A stretch of DNA of 64,000 nt from Colwellia sp. BRX10-3 (lineage in GTDB: Bacteria; Pseudomonadota; Gammaproteobacteria; Enterobacterales; Alteromonadaceae): NCBI RefSeq assembly GCF_014077505.1, contig NZ_JACGWA010000004.1:124001-188000 (forward strand). Reading direction: 5' to 3'. The notes beneath the pieces are model-generated. The model worked only from the letters and a program-made list of their open reading frames with translations, did not search any database and was not told the origin of the DNA. This document shows, piece after piece, positions 56,419 to 64,000 of the stretch. Position 1 is the stretch's first letter; each line of letters opens with the position of its first letter. The position numbers and the translations under genes are program-made.

Positions 56419-56756
56419 GGTATTACCTTCCCAATATATTTATAGTTTTATAATTATCTTTTTCAGCTGCTATTTGATTAAATTTTTTGCAACTTACACT
56501 AAAGAGTTAGTTTGTTTGTAAAACCGTAAAGAAAATTTGTTTTTTCTTTAATTAATTTATAAATAGTTGTATTTACCGCTTTTTACCGCTTTATATTTAA
56601 TTTTAATTTTTTATTAACAGAGGTAATAATAGAGCTGATAACGGGGTTTTCAGGAGGGTATGAGGTATTATCATTCATTTTCAATGATAAAACCTCAACA
56701 CATAACTAAAATAAACATTTAGGCGTCTTGAGTTTACTTTTATTTAAACTAAGCCG
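56419..56756. other. Region between fecR-like gene and TonB receptor
   Basis: 338 bp with two notable structures: the ECF-type promoter element (56499-56530) and, next to the end of the fecR-like gene, a 15-bp hairpin with one mismatch (56661-56675 with 56683-56697). The hairpin lacks a clear T-run and may act as an attenuator or RNA end. Confidence 0.55.
56499..56530 (-). promoter_or_regulatory. ECF-type promoter element before the TonB receptor
   Basis: Read on the minus strand: TTACGG, 16 bp, ACTCTTTAG, preceded in the spacer by CAAAC. The TTAYGG-N16-ACTCTTTAG pattern is shared with 58395-58426 and 58609-58640, always pointing at the downstream gene. Distance to the receptor start is 80 bp. 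Confidence 0.65.
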
Positions 56757-57794
56757 TTATATTTTTTTAGTGAGTAATACTTTATTTGAACCAATGCGTT
56801 CAGACTTCATATTAAATGAAAGTTCTATCGCTTCTATTAACGCTTCACTGTCTTTTAGATCAAAACGTCCACTGATAGGAATATCGTGTAGAGTAGGATC
56901 ATTTAAGACAATCTCAATTTCTACATAACGATTAATCTCTTCAATAACATCAGATAATTCTTCATTAACAAAAATTAATTTACCGTTAAGCCATGAAAGT
57001 TCACGAGCCATATTTTCTGCTTTGATGAATGTTAGGGTAGGTGTTTTATCTTGAGTTACAACTACCTTTTCACCTTTAATAATATAAACATCATCTTTTT
57101 GAATCGCTGTATTAGTTAAATCGTTAATATCGGTTAATGTTGTATTTAGTGCCACTTTTGACATCTTAACTTTACCGTCAGTTACCGTGACTTGAATATC
57201 TTCGGATTTTAAATGTACAACAAATTTTGTTCCAATAGCTTGTACTAGACGATCACCAGCATAAACAATAAATGGACGATTAGGATCATGAGCGACTTCA
57301 AATAAAGCCTCACCTTTTACTAATTTTATGATGCGCTTATTGTCAGAAAACTCAGTTTCAATGTGAGTATTGGTATTTAAATGTATAATTGAGCCATCAT
57401 CAAATGTTGCATCCATCTGCTGACCAATTAATGTAGCATATGAGTTTTTATGTACGTCATTAGGCATTCCTACCCAAAGCAGCAGTGCCATAAAACTTAT
57501 ACTTGCTGCCAACATGACAGGCTTAAATATAGGTTTTAATATCGGCCATATAGATACCTTTACCGATGAATCTTTATTATCAATAATCATCAGTATCTCA
57601 TCCATATCATCCCAGACATCGGCCATAGCTTTTAATGCTACTGGGTGCCTTTTATCTGCAGATAACCAAGTCTTCAATTCTTTTCTTGATTGATCAGATA
57701 AATTACCATTGTCTAGTTTAACTAACCAAATGGACGCTTCGTCATCAATCGTATTTAAGGTACGAAGTGGAATTACTTTATTACTATTATTCAT
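56757..57794 (-). CDS. FecR-family anti-sigma factor/sigma regulator
   Basis: A 345-residue single-pass inner-membrane protein. The N-terminal cytoplasmic part (~15-55, ASIWLVKLDNGNLSD and LKTWLSADKRHPVALKAM) is the FecR N-terminal sigma-binding domain. One transmembrane helix follows (~93-110, MLAASISFMALLLWVG), then the periplasmic FecR domain (ATFDDGSIIHLNTNTHI to AIGTKFVV). The STN-like C-terminal domain (LSWLNGKLIFVNEELSDVIEEINRYVEIEIVL) ends the chain. The start codon overlaps the sigma-factor stop (ATGA), so both are made together. It should relay the loaded state of an STN receptor to the sigma factor. Confidence 0.92.
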   Translation of the reverse strand: MNNSNKVIPLRTLNTIDDEASIWLVKLDNGNLSDQSRKELKTWLSADKRHPVALKAMADVWDDMDEILMIIDNKDSSVKVSIWPILKPIFKPVMLAASISFMALLLWVGMPNDVHKNSYATLIGQQMDATFDDGSIIHLNTNTHIETEFSDNKRIIKLVKGEALFEVAHDPNRPFIVYAGDRLVQAIGTKFVVHLKSEDIQVTVTDGKVKMSKVALNTTLTDINDLTNTAIQKDDVYIIKGEKVVVTQDKTPTLTFIKAENMARELSWLNGKLIFVNEELSDVIEEINRYVEIEIVLNDPTLHDIPISGRFDLKDSEALIEAIELSFNMKSERIGSNKVLLTKKI

Positions 57795-58366
57795 TTTGTT
57801 TGCTCTTCGCTTGATTGATTCAGATGTACCGGAAGTTTGAGTTCATCAACTTCATATCCTTGAGCACAAAGTGACTGTTTGCATTGTTTTAAACCTTGCG
57901 CAATGTACTTTTCAATGGAACTTACAGATACATCCATTTTCTTTGCTATTTCCTTATGACTTAAACAATAGAGCTTTCTTAATAGTATCGCGCGGCGATG
58001 CTTTTCTGGTAATGAACTTAATACTTTATTAAAACGCTCAAATTTTAGCTTTTGATATAAGTCTTTCTCAACCGTATTCTCATCGTCATCTTCTATTAGT
58101 GCATCATCTAATTCTGTATGTATTTCTTTTGATTGTTGCATTAACTTTTTAAGCACTAAGTTTCTTGAAACAACAAATAAATATCCTTTTGGGGATTTAA
58201 TTTGTTGTTTAGCATCAGAGTCTAAAACTCTAATAAAAGTTTCCTGTAAAATATCATCAACATCTTGCTGCTCTACACTCATCTTCATAATAGAGCGCAC
58301 TAAACCATCCCTACATGACTGGAAAGCTGTTAAAACTCTATTGTTCGATTGCTTGTTTATTAGCAT
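57791..58366 (-). CDS. ECF RNA polymerase sigma factor, FecI-like
   Basis: A 191-residue extracytoplasmic-function sigma factor. Region 2 includes VEQQDVDDILQETFIRVLDSD and PKGYLFVVSRNLVLK; region 4 is LPEKHRRAILLRKLYCLSHKEIAKKMDVSVSSIEKYIAQGLKQCK with its helix-turn-helix. The C-terminus is hydrophilic. The gene overlaps the fecR-like gene by four bases (ATGA). An element with -35/-10-like spacing lies 28 bp upstream at 58395-58426 and recurs before the TonB receptor and the PutP-like symporter genes, suggesting autoregulation and a small regulon. Confidence 0.92.
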   Translation of the reverse strand: MLINKQSNNRVLTAFQSCRDGLVRSIMKMSVEQQDVDDILQETFIRVLDSDAKQQIKSPKGYLFVVSRNLVLKKLMQQSKEIHTELDDALIEDDDENTVEKDLYQKLKFERFNKVLSSLPEKHRRAILLRKLYCLSHKEIAKKMDVSVSSIEKYIAQGLKQCKQSLCAQGYEVDELKLPVHLNQSSEEQTK

Positions 58367-58394
58367 TTAATGTTTCCGTTAATACGCGCTTTAA

Positions 58395-58426
58395 CTAAAG
58401 AGTCTGTTTGTCATGTAATCCATAAC
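58395..58426 (-). promoter_or_regulatory. ECF-type promoter element before the sigma-factor operon
   Basis: Read on the minus strand: GTTATGGATTA, 6 bp, AAACAGACTCTTTAG. It matches the copy at 58609-58640 at 25 of 32 positions with identical spacing and ends 28 bp before the start codon. Confidence 0.68.
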
Positions 58427-58608
58427 AATTTTAGACAAAAGATAAGATAACATCCTTTTTGTCCCAACTTGTATAAATTATAACCGCGTTATTATTCTTT
58501 ACTTGTCTATTTTACCAATTGAATTAATGGATTTAATTGATGCTAAACAGCATAAAGTTGAATGATGCATCTTATGAAAAATAATGTTCATGAAGTTTTT
58601 AGTAAAAA

Positions 58609-58640
58609 GTTATGGATTATCGCTTAAACAAACTCTTTAG
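58609..58640 (+). promoter_or_regulatory. ECF-type promoter element before the PutP-like gene
   Basis: Plus strand: GTTATGGATTA, 6 bp, AAACAAACTCTTTAG. Same layout and orientation relative to its gene as the two other copies. It ends 57 bp before the TTG start. Confidence 0.68.
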
Positions 58641-58697
58641 CGGTATCGATGAATTAATTTACTAGCACAATAAAAAAATATAACGGTGGAAATTATT

Positions 58698-60185
58698 TTG
58701 GAATTTGAAACTCTTTTCTCTTTAGGTCTTTATTTTAGTGCGATGCTTGGTATTGGTTTGTATGCGTATCGTAAATCAACCAGTGATGTCGCAGGTTATA
58801 TGCTTGGTGGTAGGAGCTTAAGTCCTAGTGTTGCAGCGCTTTCTGCAGGGGCATCTGATATGAGTGGTTGGATGCTAATGGGCTTACCTGGCGCTATGTA
58901 TATTTCAGGTGTTAGTAGTTTATGGATTGCTATTGGTTTAGTCGTTGGTGCTTTTTTAAATTACCTTATTGTTGCTCCTCGCCTTAGAACCTATACCGAA
59001 GTGGCTAATGACTCTATAACCTTACCTGATTTTTTTGAAAATAGGTTTAATGATAAATCACGTATGTTAAGAATAGTTTCATCGGTTGTGATTGTGGTGT
59101 TTTTCACTCTTTATACTTCGAGCGGTATAGTTGCTGGCGGCAAACTATTTGAAAGTTCTTTTGGTATAAATTATGAAGTAGGCTTGTATGTTACTGCGGG
59201 CGTAGTTGTTGCATATACGCTCTTTGGTGGTTTTTTAGCGGTGAGCTTAACTGATTTTGTTCAAGGTTGTATTATGTTTGTTGCTTTAGTATTAGTGCCT
59301 ATAGTGGCTATTGGTGAAGTGGGTGGTATATCTGAACTGCACGCAAGCATTAGTACCATAAATCCTGCATTATTAGATGTTTTTAGTGGTGTCAGCTTAA
59401 TCGGTATTATTTCTGCACTGGCATGGGGGTTAGGGTACTTTGGTCAACCCCATATTATTGTACGCTTTATGGCGATACGCAGCATTAAAGACATACCGGC
59501 AGCTCGTCGAATAGGAATGAGTTGGATGATCGTTTCTATTATTGGCGCTATGGCAACTGGCTTTGCTGGTATTGCTTATGTTGCTAAAACAGGATTAAAA
59601 CTTGATGACGCTGAAACTATTTTTATTGTTTTATCTCAAATATTATTTAGCCCGTTAATTGCAGGTTTTTTATTGGCGGCAATCTTAGCGGCCATTATGA
59701 GTACTATTTCTTCTCAGTTATTGGTTACATCAAGTTCATTGACTGAAGATTTTTATAAAACATTTTTGCATCGAGACGCTAGCGATAAGCAACAAGTGCT
59801 GGTAGGACGAATTGCGGTATTTTTAGTTGCTTTGGTGGCAATTTATCTAGCCTATGATCGTAACTCATCTATTTTATCATTAGTCAGTAATGCTTGGGCA
59901 GGTTTTGGGGCGGCTTTTGGTCCTGTGGTTATTGGGAGTTTATTTTGGAAAGAAATGACTAGAAATGCCGCTTTAGCCGGAATGATAACAGGGGCGTTAA
60001 CGGTATTGTTGTGGATTTACGTACCTATCAGTATTAATGGTCAATCATTAAGTTCAGTAATGTATGAATTAGTGCCAGGCTTTATTCTATGTTCAAGCGT
60101 TATCTATGTAGTAACTAAAATGGCCCCACAAGATGATGCAAAGGTTTTAGCTAAACATGATGAAATGTTAACGCATCATGTTTAA
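58698..60185 (+). CDS. putP: Sodium:proline symporter-like SSS-family transporter
   Basis: A 495-residue inner-membrane transporter of the sodium:solute symporter family with ~13 hydrophobic helices. It matches PutP closely: GYMLGGRSLSPSVAALSAGASDMSGWMLMGLPGAMY near the N-terminus, a GFLAVSLTDFVQG segment, WGLGYFGQPHIIVRFMAIRS and SSQLLVTSSSLTEDFYK (Na+ site Ser/Thr). The likely substrate is proline or a related amino acid. The TTG at 58698 is chosen because GGTGGA lies 7 bp upstream; a GTG at 58686 would add four residues but lacks a ribosome site. An ECF-type element lies before it. An inverted repeat (CCCTAACAG/CTGTTAGGG, 60225-60262) follows the stop. Confidence 0.9.
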   Translation: MEFETLFSLGLYFSAMLGIGLYAYRKSTSDVAGYMLGGRSLSPSVAALSAGASDMSGWMLMGLPGAMYISGVSSLWIAIGLVVGAFLNYLIVAPRLRTYTEVANDSITLPDFFENRFNDKSRMLRIVSSVVIVVFFTLYTSSGIVAGGKLFESSFGINYEVGLYVTAGVVVAYTLFGGFLAVSLTDFVQGCIMFVALVLVPIVAIGEVGGISELHASISTINPALLDVFSGVSLIGIISALAWGLGYFGQPHIIVRFMAIRSIKDIPAARRIGMSWMIVSIIGAMATGFAGIAYVAKTGLKLDDAETIFIVLSQILFSPLIAGFLLAAILAAIMSTISSQLLVTSSSLTEDFYKTFLHRDASDKQQVLVGRIAVFLVALVAIYLAYDRNSSILSLVSNAWAGFGAAFGPVVIGSLFWKEMTRNAALAGMITGALTVLLWIYVPISINGQSLSSVMYELVPGFILCSSVIYVVTKMAPQDDAKVLAKHDEMLTHHV

Positions 60186-60813
60186 TTTTAAGATTTACTG
60201 AATTTATTTTCAAAACATTTAAACCCCTAACAGATCTAACAACTAAGTTTGACCTGTTAGGGTAATAGTACAATAAATCCAATTATACTTAACTCCAAAA
60301 CACTATTTAATATTTTGAGGAAAAGCATATGCTTTTTAATGGTCCGTTTATCTCAGATTGCCCAACTCGTCAAAAAATCCGTGAATTATGTGCGTTTGTC
60401 TAGAACAGCTTTACATCCTTTAGTTGTCTTAAGCTGGGCAATAGCTAAATAAATAATCATTGACAAAGCGGACGTTCCTAACATCGGTTTTGAGACTATT
60501 TCAGGGTATAAAAAAACAAAATGAAATTATAGAATGAAAACAAAACCTATGACGGCTGCAAGTTCATAGTTTTAGTTGGCATTCCATCTATAGATGCTAA
60601 TTTCTGCTACAAAACAGTCATACTGCATTATTTAATAGATTCTAATGACTGGTCAGCTTTGGGATAAGAAAACTGACAGTTATATATTTCAGTATTTTAT
60701 AGTCGATGGTAAGAAGCAGACATTCGTATACTAAATGTAACATTAACTTATTGAATGAAGAGCTAAACTTTATAGTAAGTTAAAAGTTTAGCTCTGAATT
60801 TTCAATATGCAAT
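60186..60813. other. Gene-poor region after the PutP-like gene
   Basis: 628 bp without a recognisable gene. It holds a 9-bp inverted repeat (60225-60262) that may end putP transcription. A 24-codon open frame at 60329-60403 has a TGAGGAAAA leader but no recognised homology. A 12-bp hairpin (AGAGCTAAACTT with AAGTTTAGCTCT, 60759-60795) lies at the 3' end of the DUF3718-like gene. Confidence 0.5.
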
Positions 60814-61215
60814 TTATTTAGCCGAGCCAACATAAATGATTTTAGTATCTTCATTTTTGCGATTAAAAACGGCGGCAATATCTTTTATTTCGACACTTGT
60901 GGTAGGTATTTTATCTTTTTTGGAGGTGAAATGGTTTAAATACGAAAAGGTATCTAACGCATCATATTTATGGGCAAAATGCGCCATTACCATATCATTA
61001 CAAGTAATAGAATTAACAGCAAAGCGTTTTGAATTAATCGCAGAACTCCTCGAACTTAATCTTAGTGCATTTTTTAATCCATCTTTATTATTACTGCCAG
61101 CAAATACACACATTTTTGTCTCAATACTACTATCTGTTGCAATAAACTCGTACTTGGTAGCATTAGAATTGAAAGATAATAATACGAACACTACTGCCAA
61201 TGTTAAAGTTTTCAT
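60814..61215 (-). CDS. Secreted DUF3718-like small protein
   Basis: A 133-residue exported protein. The ATG at 61215 has an AAGGAG ribosome binding site immediately upstream and opens a signal peptide (KTLTLAVVFVLLSFNSNA). The mature chain begins KYEFIATDSSIETKMCVFAGSNNKDGLKNAL and contains a second conserved Cys in NSITCNDMVMAHFAHKY; these fit the DUF3718 family, small periplasmic proteins of Alteromonadales and Vibrionales with unknown role. The two Cys may form a disulfide. The frame extends 29 codons upstream of this start without export features. A long plus-strand frame over the same bases (60836-61273) is taken as a shadow. Confidence 0.75.
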   Translation of the reverse strand: MKTLTLAVVFVLLSFNSNATKYEFIATDSSIETKMCVFAGSNNKDGLKNALRLSSRSSAINSKRFAVNSITCNDMVMAHFAHKYDALDTFSYLNHFTSKKDKIPTTSVEIKDIAAVFNRKNEDTKIIYVGSAK

Positions 61216-62335
61216 AATTGACTCCTTTATCGTTGCAAGTACCCGGTACAACTTAACTAAAACTCTCGAATAGTTAACGGGAGATAGGAAGCTATTTAAC
61301 ACATCCTTATCCGTACTGTTATAGGCATTTTTTGCGCCATTCAGAATTGGTAAAGCCTAATTGTATGAATACAAGGCGGTTAAAATGTGTAACTAAAAGT
61401 AATATTGATTTTGAAATAATAAGTGTAAAAAAATCTGACACTGGCTAATAAAAAACTCAAAATATAGAGAGAAATCTAGTGTTAAATTTGGAAATATACA
61501 TATTTAGAGACAAAGCATCATATTTGTAGAATCAAAGCTTTATATTTGCAGTGTAATGTATTATAAACTGTAAAAAATGCTGACATTAAAGTCCGCTTTA
61601 CACAAAGTGGACGAGCTGTAAAAAGTCATGCAATACAACTATGTGAACGATCGCAATGGTGGTTTTGTTCGCATTCAGGCGTAATGGAGTGGCATAGTTA
61701 ATTTGGCCACTACATAAAGGGTTATTGGCAAAAAATCATCATCTAGGGATACATTTTTTCATCTATAGCGAATGTCATCTATCAGGAACCTGTTAACTTA
61801 TTATGGTTATTCAACAATACCCACTGTAGATCAAAGCATGCTACTATACTCTAGGAACGCTCAAATGATAACGTATTAAAAGTGATACAAGTGATCATTA
61901 GAAGCCATTATCATATAGTGGTTGGGAGTCTCAAACATTATGCGTAGTTACATAAATGAGAATGCTGAGAAATATTATCAGCACTGACGAGATTAACCAG
62001 TAAACAAAATTAACTTATTTTATCGACTGTTTAATGTATACGCCTTAGTTTTCTATAATATATACTCTCAGGGCAATTTTAATGAATAAAACCAGTGCTC
62101 ATACTCGTCCCATTCTTCCCGTCACATTATAGAGAAGGCGCTAATCGAAAGGTAGCGCCTTTTTGCAATTTATGTGGTTAATTATAGAAACAAGGTTTGT
62201 TATTTTAAAGCTATTTAGAGAATCAAAAATTTGAAATATCATCGCAGTCACAAACTTTTCATTATTATCATGAACAAAAAAATCACTAATCCGGTCTTAG
62301 TTATTACCTTATAACATCTTTAGGAAGTTACTATC
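61216..62335. other. Long gene-poor region
   Basis: About 1.1 kb with no supported gene on either strand. The only clear structures are a TATAAT-like box at 62054-62059 and the hairpin module at 62121-62180, which resembles the terminator of the tRNA-Ser remnant. Stop codons are frequent in all frames. It may be decayed sequence or carry small RNAs. Confidence 0.5.
62135..62165 (+). terminator. Terminator-like hairpin in the gene-poor region
   Basis: A 9-bp stem (AAGGCGCTA with TAGCGCCTT) with a 9-nt loop ends in TTTTT. Its flanks match those of the terminator at 48441-48475 (CACATTA before, AATTTATGT after). No upstream gene is recognised. Confidence 0.75.
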
Positions 62336-62821
62336 TTGTTGCGCAGCTTATTAATACAAATATCTGTTTTTTTATTAATTTTTAATGCCATAGCAATGTT
62401 ACGAGAAACTAGCATGTTGTCTACTAGTGCCAATATTGTTCCTGCAAATCACCAACTAAAAACCTTGATGAACAATGATATAACACTAGAAGCCGGTGGT
62501 AAGAAAACCATTATTTATTTTTTTGCTCCATGGTGTCAGGTGTGTAATTTTAGTATTGATAATTTGCAAAATATTTATCTAAAAAATGCTGATATAAATG
62601 TAATTGCTGTCGCATTAGATTTTGTCGATGTAGAAGAAGTCAAAAAATTCACTAACAATCATCAATTAACCTTTCCTATTGCGCTAGGGAATGAGTCAGT
62701 AAAAGCTGATTTTCAAGTAATAGGTTATCCCAGTTATTATGTTTTAAATGAAGAAAATACCATTATCGCGCGATCACTTGGCTATTCGTCGGAAATAGGC
62801 CTGTATTTAAGGAGTTTTTAG
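62336..62821 (+). CDS. Membrane-anchored thioredoxin-fold protein (TlpA/redoxin-like)
   Basis: A 161-residue protein with an N-terminal membrane anchor (LLIQISVFLLIFNAIAML) and a periplasmic thioredoxin-like domain. The active-site motif is FFAPWCQVC (WCxxC, ~Cys69/Cys72) and the cis-Pro loop is VIGYPSYYVL. It resembles TlpA/DsbE-type thiol reductases acting on periplasmic proteins; the client is unknown. The start is TTG at 62336 (or the next codon, also TTG), supported by AGGAAG at 62322-62327; no ATG is available before the anchor. It is 65 bp before the M14 carboxypeptidase gene, with which it may be co-transcribed. Confidence 0.83.
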   Translation: MLRSLLIQISVFLLIFNAIAMLRETSMLSTSANIVPANHQLKTLMNNDITLEAGGKKTIIYFFAPWCQVCNFSIDNLQNIYLKNADINVIAVALDFVDVEEVKKFTNNHQLTFPIALGNESVKADFQVIGYPSYYVLNEENTIIARSLGYSSEIGLYLRSF

Positions 62822-62886
62822 ACTTCTGATCTTTTGCTGGTTTGTGTACACTAAGGCAATCAAAACAATAATGAGCAGAATGCCTT

Positions 62887-64000
62887 ATGCAAATTTCAGC
62901 AAACTTTGACTCGGGTAATATCGATGTTATCTCAACTCAAGAACCCAGCAATATTCAACTAGCCATTAAAAAAGACCATCAGTCAGAATTCTACCAGTGG
63001 TTTCATTTTAAACTTCACAATACTGAACATACTGAACATGTTATGCATTTAACCAATGCAGGCAAGTCGGCTTACACCGAAGGTTGGAAAGACTATCAAG
63101 CCGTTGCTTCTTACGATCGTCAGCATTGGTTTCGCGTACCGACAGAATTTGATGGCGAAAAGCTCTCAATTACCTTCACACCAGAATATGACTCAACATA
63201 TTTTGCTTATTTTGCACCGTACAGTTACGAACGTCACCAAGACTTAATTCATAGTGCACAATTAGATATAGATTGTCAGTTACAAGTGCTAGGCCAAACT
63301 CTAGATGGTCGTGATATGTCGGTATTAAAAGTAGGTGAAGAGGGCGAAGGTAAAAAAGTTATTTGGATAACAGCTCGCCAACATCCGGGTGAAACCATGG
63401 CAGAGTGGTTTATGGAAGGTTTTATCGACCGCTTATTAGATGAAGACGACGGTGTCGCACGCTCATTATTAAATAGCGCCGTATTTTATTTGGTACCAAA
63501 CATGAATCCTGATGGTTCTGCTCGGGGCCACCTTCGTACAAATGCCAAAGGTGTTAATTTGAACAGAGAATGGCAAACGCCTTCAATGGAAAATAGCCCT
63601 GAAGTTTACCTAGTTCGTGAAATGATGCTTGCGACAGGCGTAGATATGCATCTAGATATTCATGGTGATGAAGCTTTGCCGTTTAATTTTGTCGCCGGTA
63701 GTGAAGGCGTTCCTTCATACAACGATCGTATTAAAGGACTTGAAGACAAATTTAAAAATGTACTTTTAGCGATAACACCAGAATTTCAAGATGACAAAGG
63801 CTACGACAAAGATGAGCCAGGTAAAGCTAACTTAACGGTTGCTGCTAATTGGGTGGGTGAACAATTTAACTGTTTAGCCTATACAGTTGAAATGCCATTT
63901 AAAGACAACAATTTATTACCCGACTATAGCGTCGGTTGGTCAGATGAGCGCAGTAGCTTATTTGGACGAGACTTTCTAACGGCAATTTACCATGTGGTGG
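62887..64000 (+). CDS. M14-family (cytosolic-type) zinc carboxypeptidase, N-terminal part
   Basis: This frame starts at ATG 62887 and runs off the window edge open, with 371 residues visible. An N-terminal beta-sandwich domain (~1-135; FYQWFHFKL, then YFAYFAPYSYERH) precedes the M14 peptidase domain. Its motifs are TARQHPGETMAEWFMEG (zinc His/Glu), NMNPDGSARGHLRTNAKGVNLNREW (substrate Asn/Arg), LDIHGDE (third zinc His) and TVEMPFKDN, the catalytic Glu region. This layout is the cytosolic carboxypeptidase type (AGBL/CCP-like), with no signal peptide. Bacterial members have no settled substrate. No internal stop is present; only the C-terminus is missing. Confidence 0.9.
   Translation, partial: MQISANFDSGNIDVISTQEPSNIQLAIKKDHQSEFYQWFHFKLHNTEHTEHVMHLTNAGKSAYTEGWKDYQAVASYDRQHWFRVPTEFDGEKLSITFTPEYDSTYFAYFAPYSYERHQDLIHSAQLDIDCQLQVLGQTLDGRDMSVLKVGEEGEGKKVIWITARQHPGETMAEWFMEGFIDRLLDEDDGVARSLLNSAVFYLVPNMNPDGSARGHLRTNAKGVNLNREWQTPSMENSPEVYLVREMMLATGVDMHLDIHGDEALPFNFVAGSEGVPSYNDRIKGLEDKFKNVLLAITPEFQDDKGYDKDEPGKANLTVAANWVGEQFNCLAYTVEMPFKDNNLLPDYSVGWSDERSSLFGRDFLTAIYHVV

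Larger units (their letters stand above)
58367..58697. other. Divergent region between sigma-factor and PutP-like genes
   Basis: 331 bp carrying two oppositely oriented copies of the ECF-type element, one for each flanking gene (58395-58426 minus, 58609-58640 plus). The remainder is A/T-rich without further structure. Confidence 0.6.

Noticed and set aside
60329-60403. 24-codon frame with a TGAGGAAAA leader
   Set aside because: The ribosome site is attractive but the peptide is not recognised and the region is full of stops; it is recorded only within the intergenic entry.
60836-61273. 145-residue plus-strand frame opposite the DUF3718-like gene
   Set aside because: The minus-strand frame has a strong ribosome binding site, a signal peptide and family resemblance; the plus-strand frame does not.

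Overview
The window looks like chromosome from a cold-adapted marine gammaproteobacterium of the Colwellia/Thalassotalea type (Alteromonadales). The basis is low-GC, A/T-ending codon use, the orders rarA-crcB-serS and yejM-yejL-yejK (ndpA), several TonB-dependent receptors with an FecI/FecR pair, and many acyl-CoA catabolic genes. No prophage, integrase, insertion sequence, rRNA or CRISPR array was seen.

Layout. 1-2500: end of rarA, crcB, serS, a terminator and a small membrane protein. 2701-5661: a periplasmic binding protein and a SulP anion transporter. 5915-7609: an SOS box and a umuDC operon, then tRNA-Pro. 7980-16989: yejM/yejL facing ndpA, pyrC, a fused PTPS-like protein, an M23 peptidase, a second binding protein, a cupin gene broken by one stop codon, a TM2 protein and a radical SAM enzyme. 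17102-41708: a LysR regulator divergent from a long catabolic block with histidine phosphatase, three SDRs, an old-yellow-enzyme reductase, acyl-CoA dehydrogenases, an APH-like kinase, MaoC hydratase, thiolase, acyl-CoA ligase and an alkenal-reductase-like MDR enzyme. Cytochrome P460, a molybdopterin oxidoreductase and a MoxR/VWA pair follow. Then come a crotonase, a decayed GST, a nitroreductase and another acyl-CoA dehydrogenase. 42315-47947: a hemerythrin protein with degenerate receiver, an unpaired FetB-like permease, HupE with an anchor protein, and a MATE pump. 48224-50179: tRNA-Ser with a truncated duplicate, and a DEAD-box helicase. 50466-60185: two paralogous TonB receptors, FecR, an ECF sigma factor and a PutP-like symporter. 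60186-64000: a gene-poor stretch with a DUF3718-like secreted protein, a membrane-anchored thioredoxin and the start of an M14 carboxypeptidase.

How the genes work together. The catabolic block combines an ACAD11-like dehydrogenase and an APH-like kinase, the pairing known from 4-hydroxyacyl-CoA (levulinate/4-hydroxy acid) catabolism, with enone/alkenal reductases and a complete beta-oxidation set. This suggests use of hydroxylated or oxidised lipid acids. A compound element (TTATTC-N7-GAATAA plus a TATTCATTT box) occurs twice between the LysR gene and the block, with a weaker copy before the distant acyl-CoA dehydrogenase. It is the likely operator of a small LysR regulon. In the sigma-factor region, a 32-bp promoter-like element (TTAYGG-N16-ACTCTTTAG) lies in the correct orientation before the sigma/anti-sigma operon, before one TonB receptor and before the PutP-like symporter. 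This outlines an ECF regulon joining outer- and inner-membrane uptake of an unknown substrate, perhaps proline or a peptide. The receptor carrying the signalling STN domain is the other one, which lacks a visible copy of the element.
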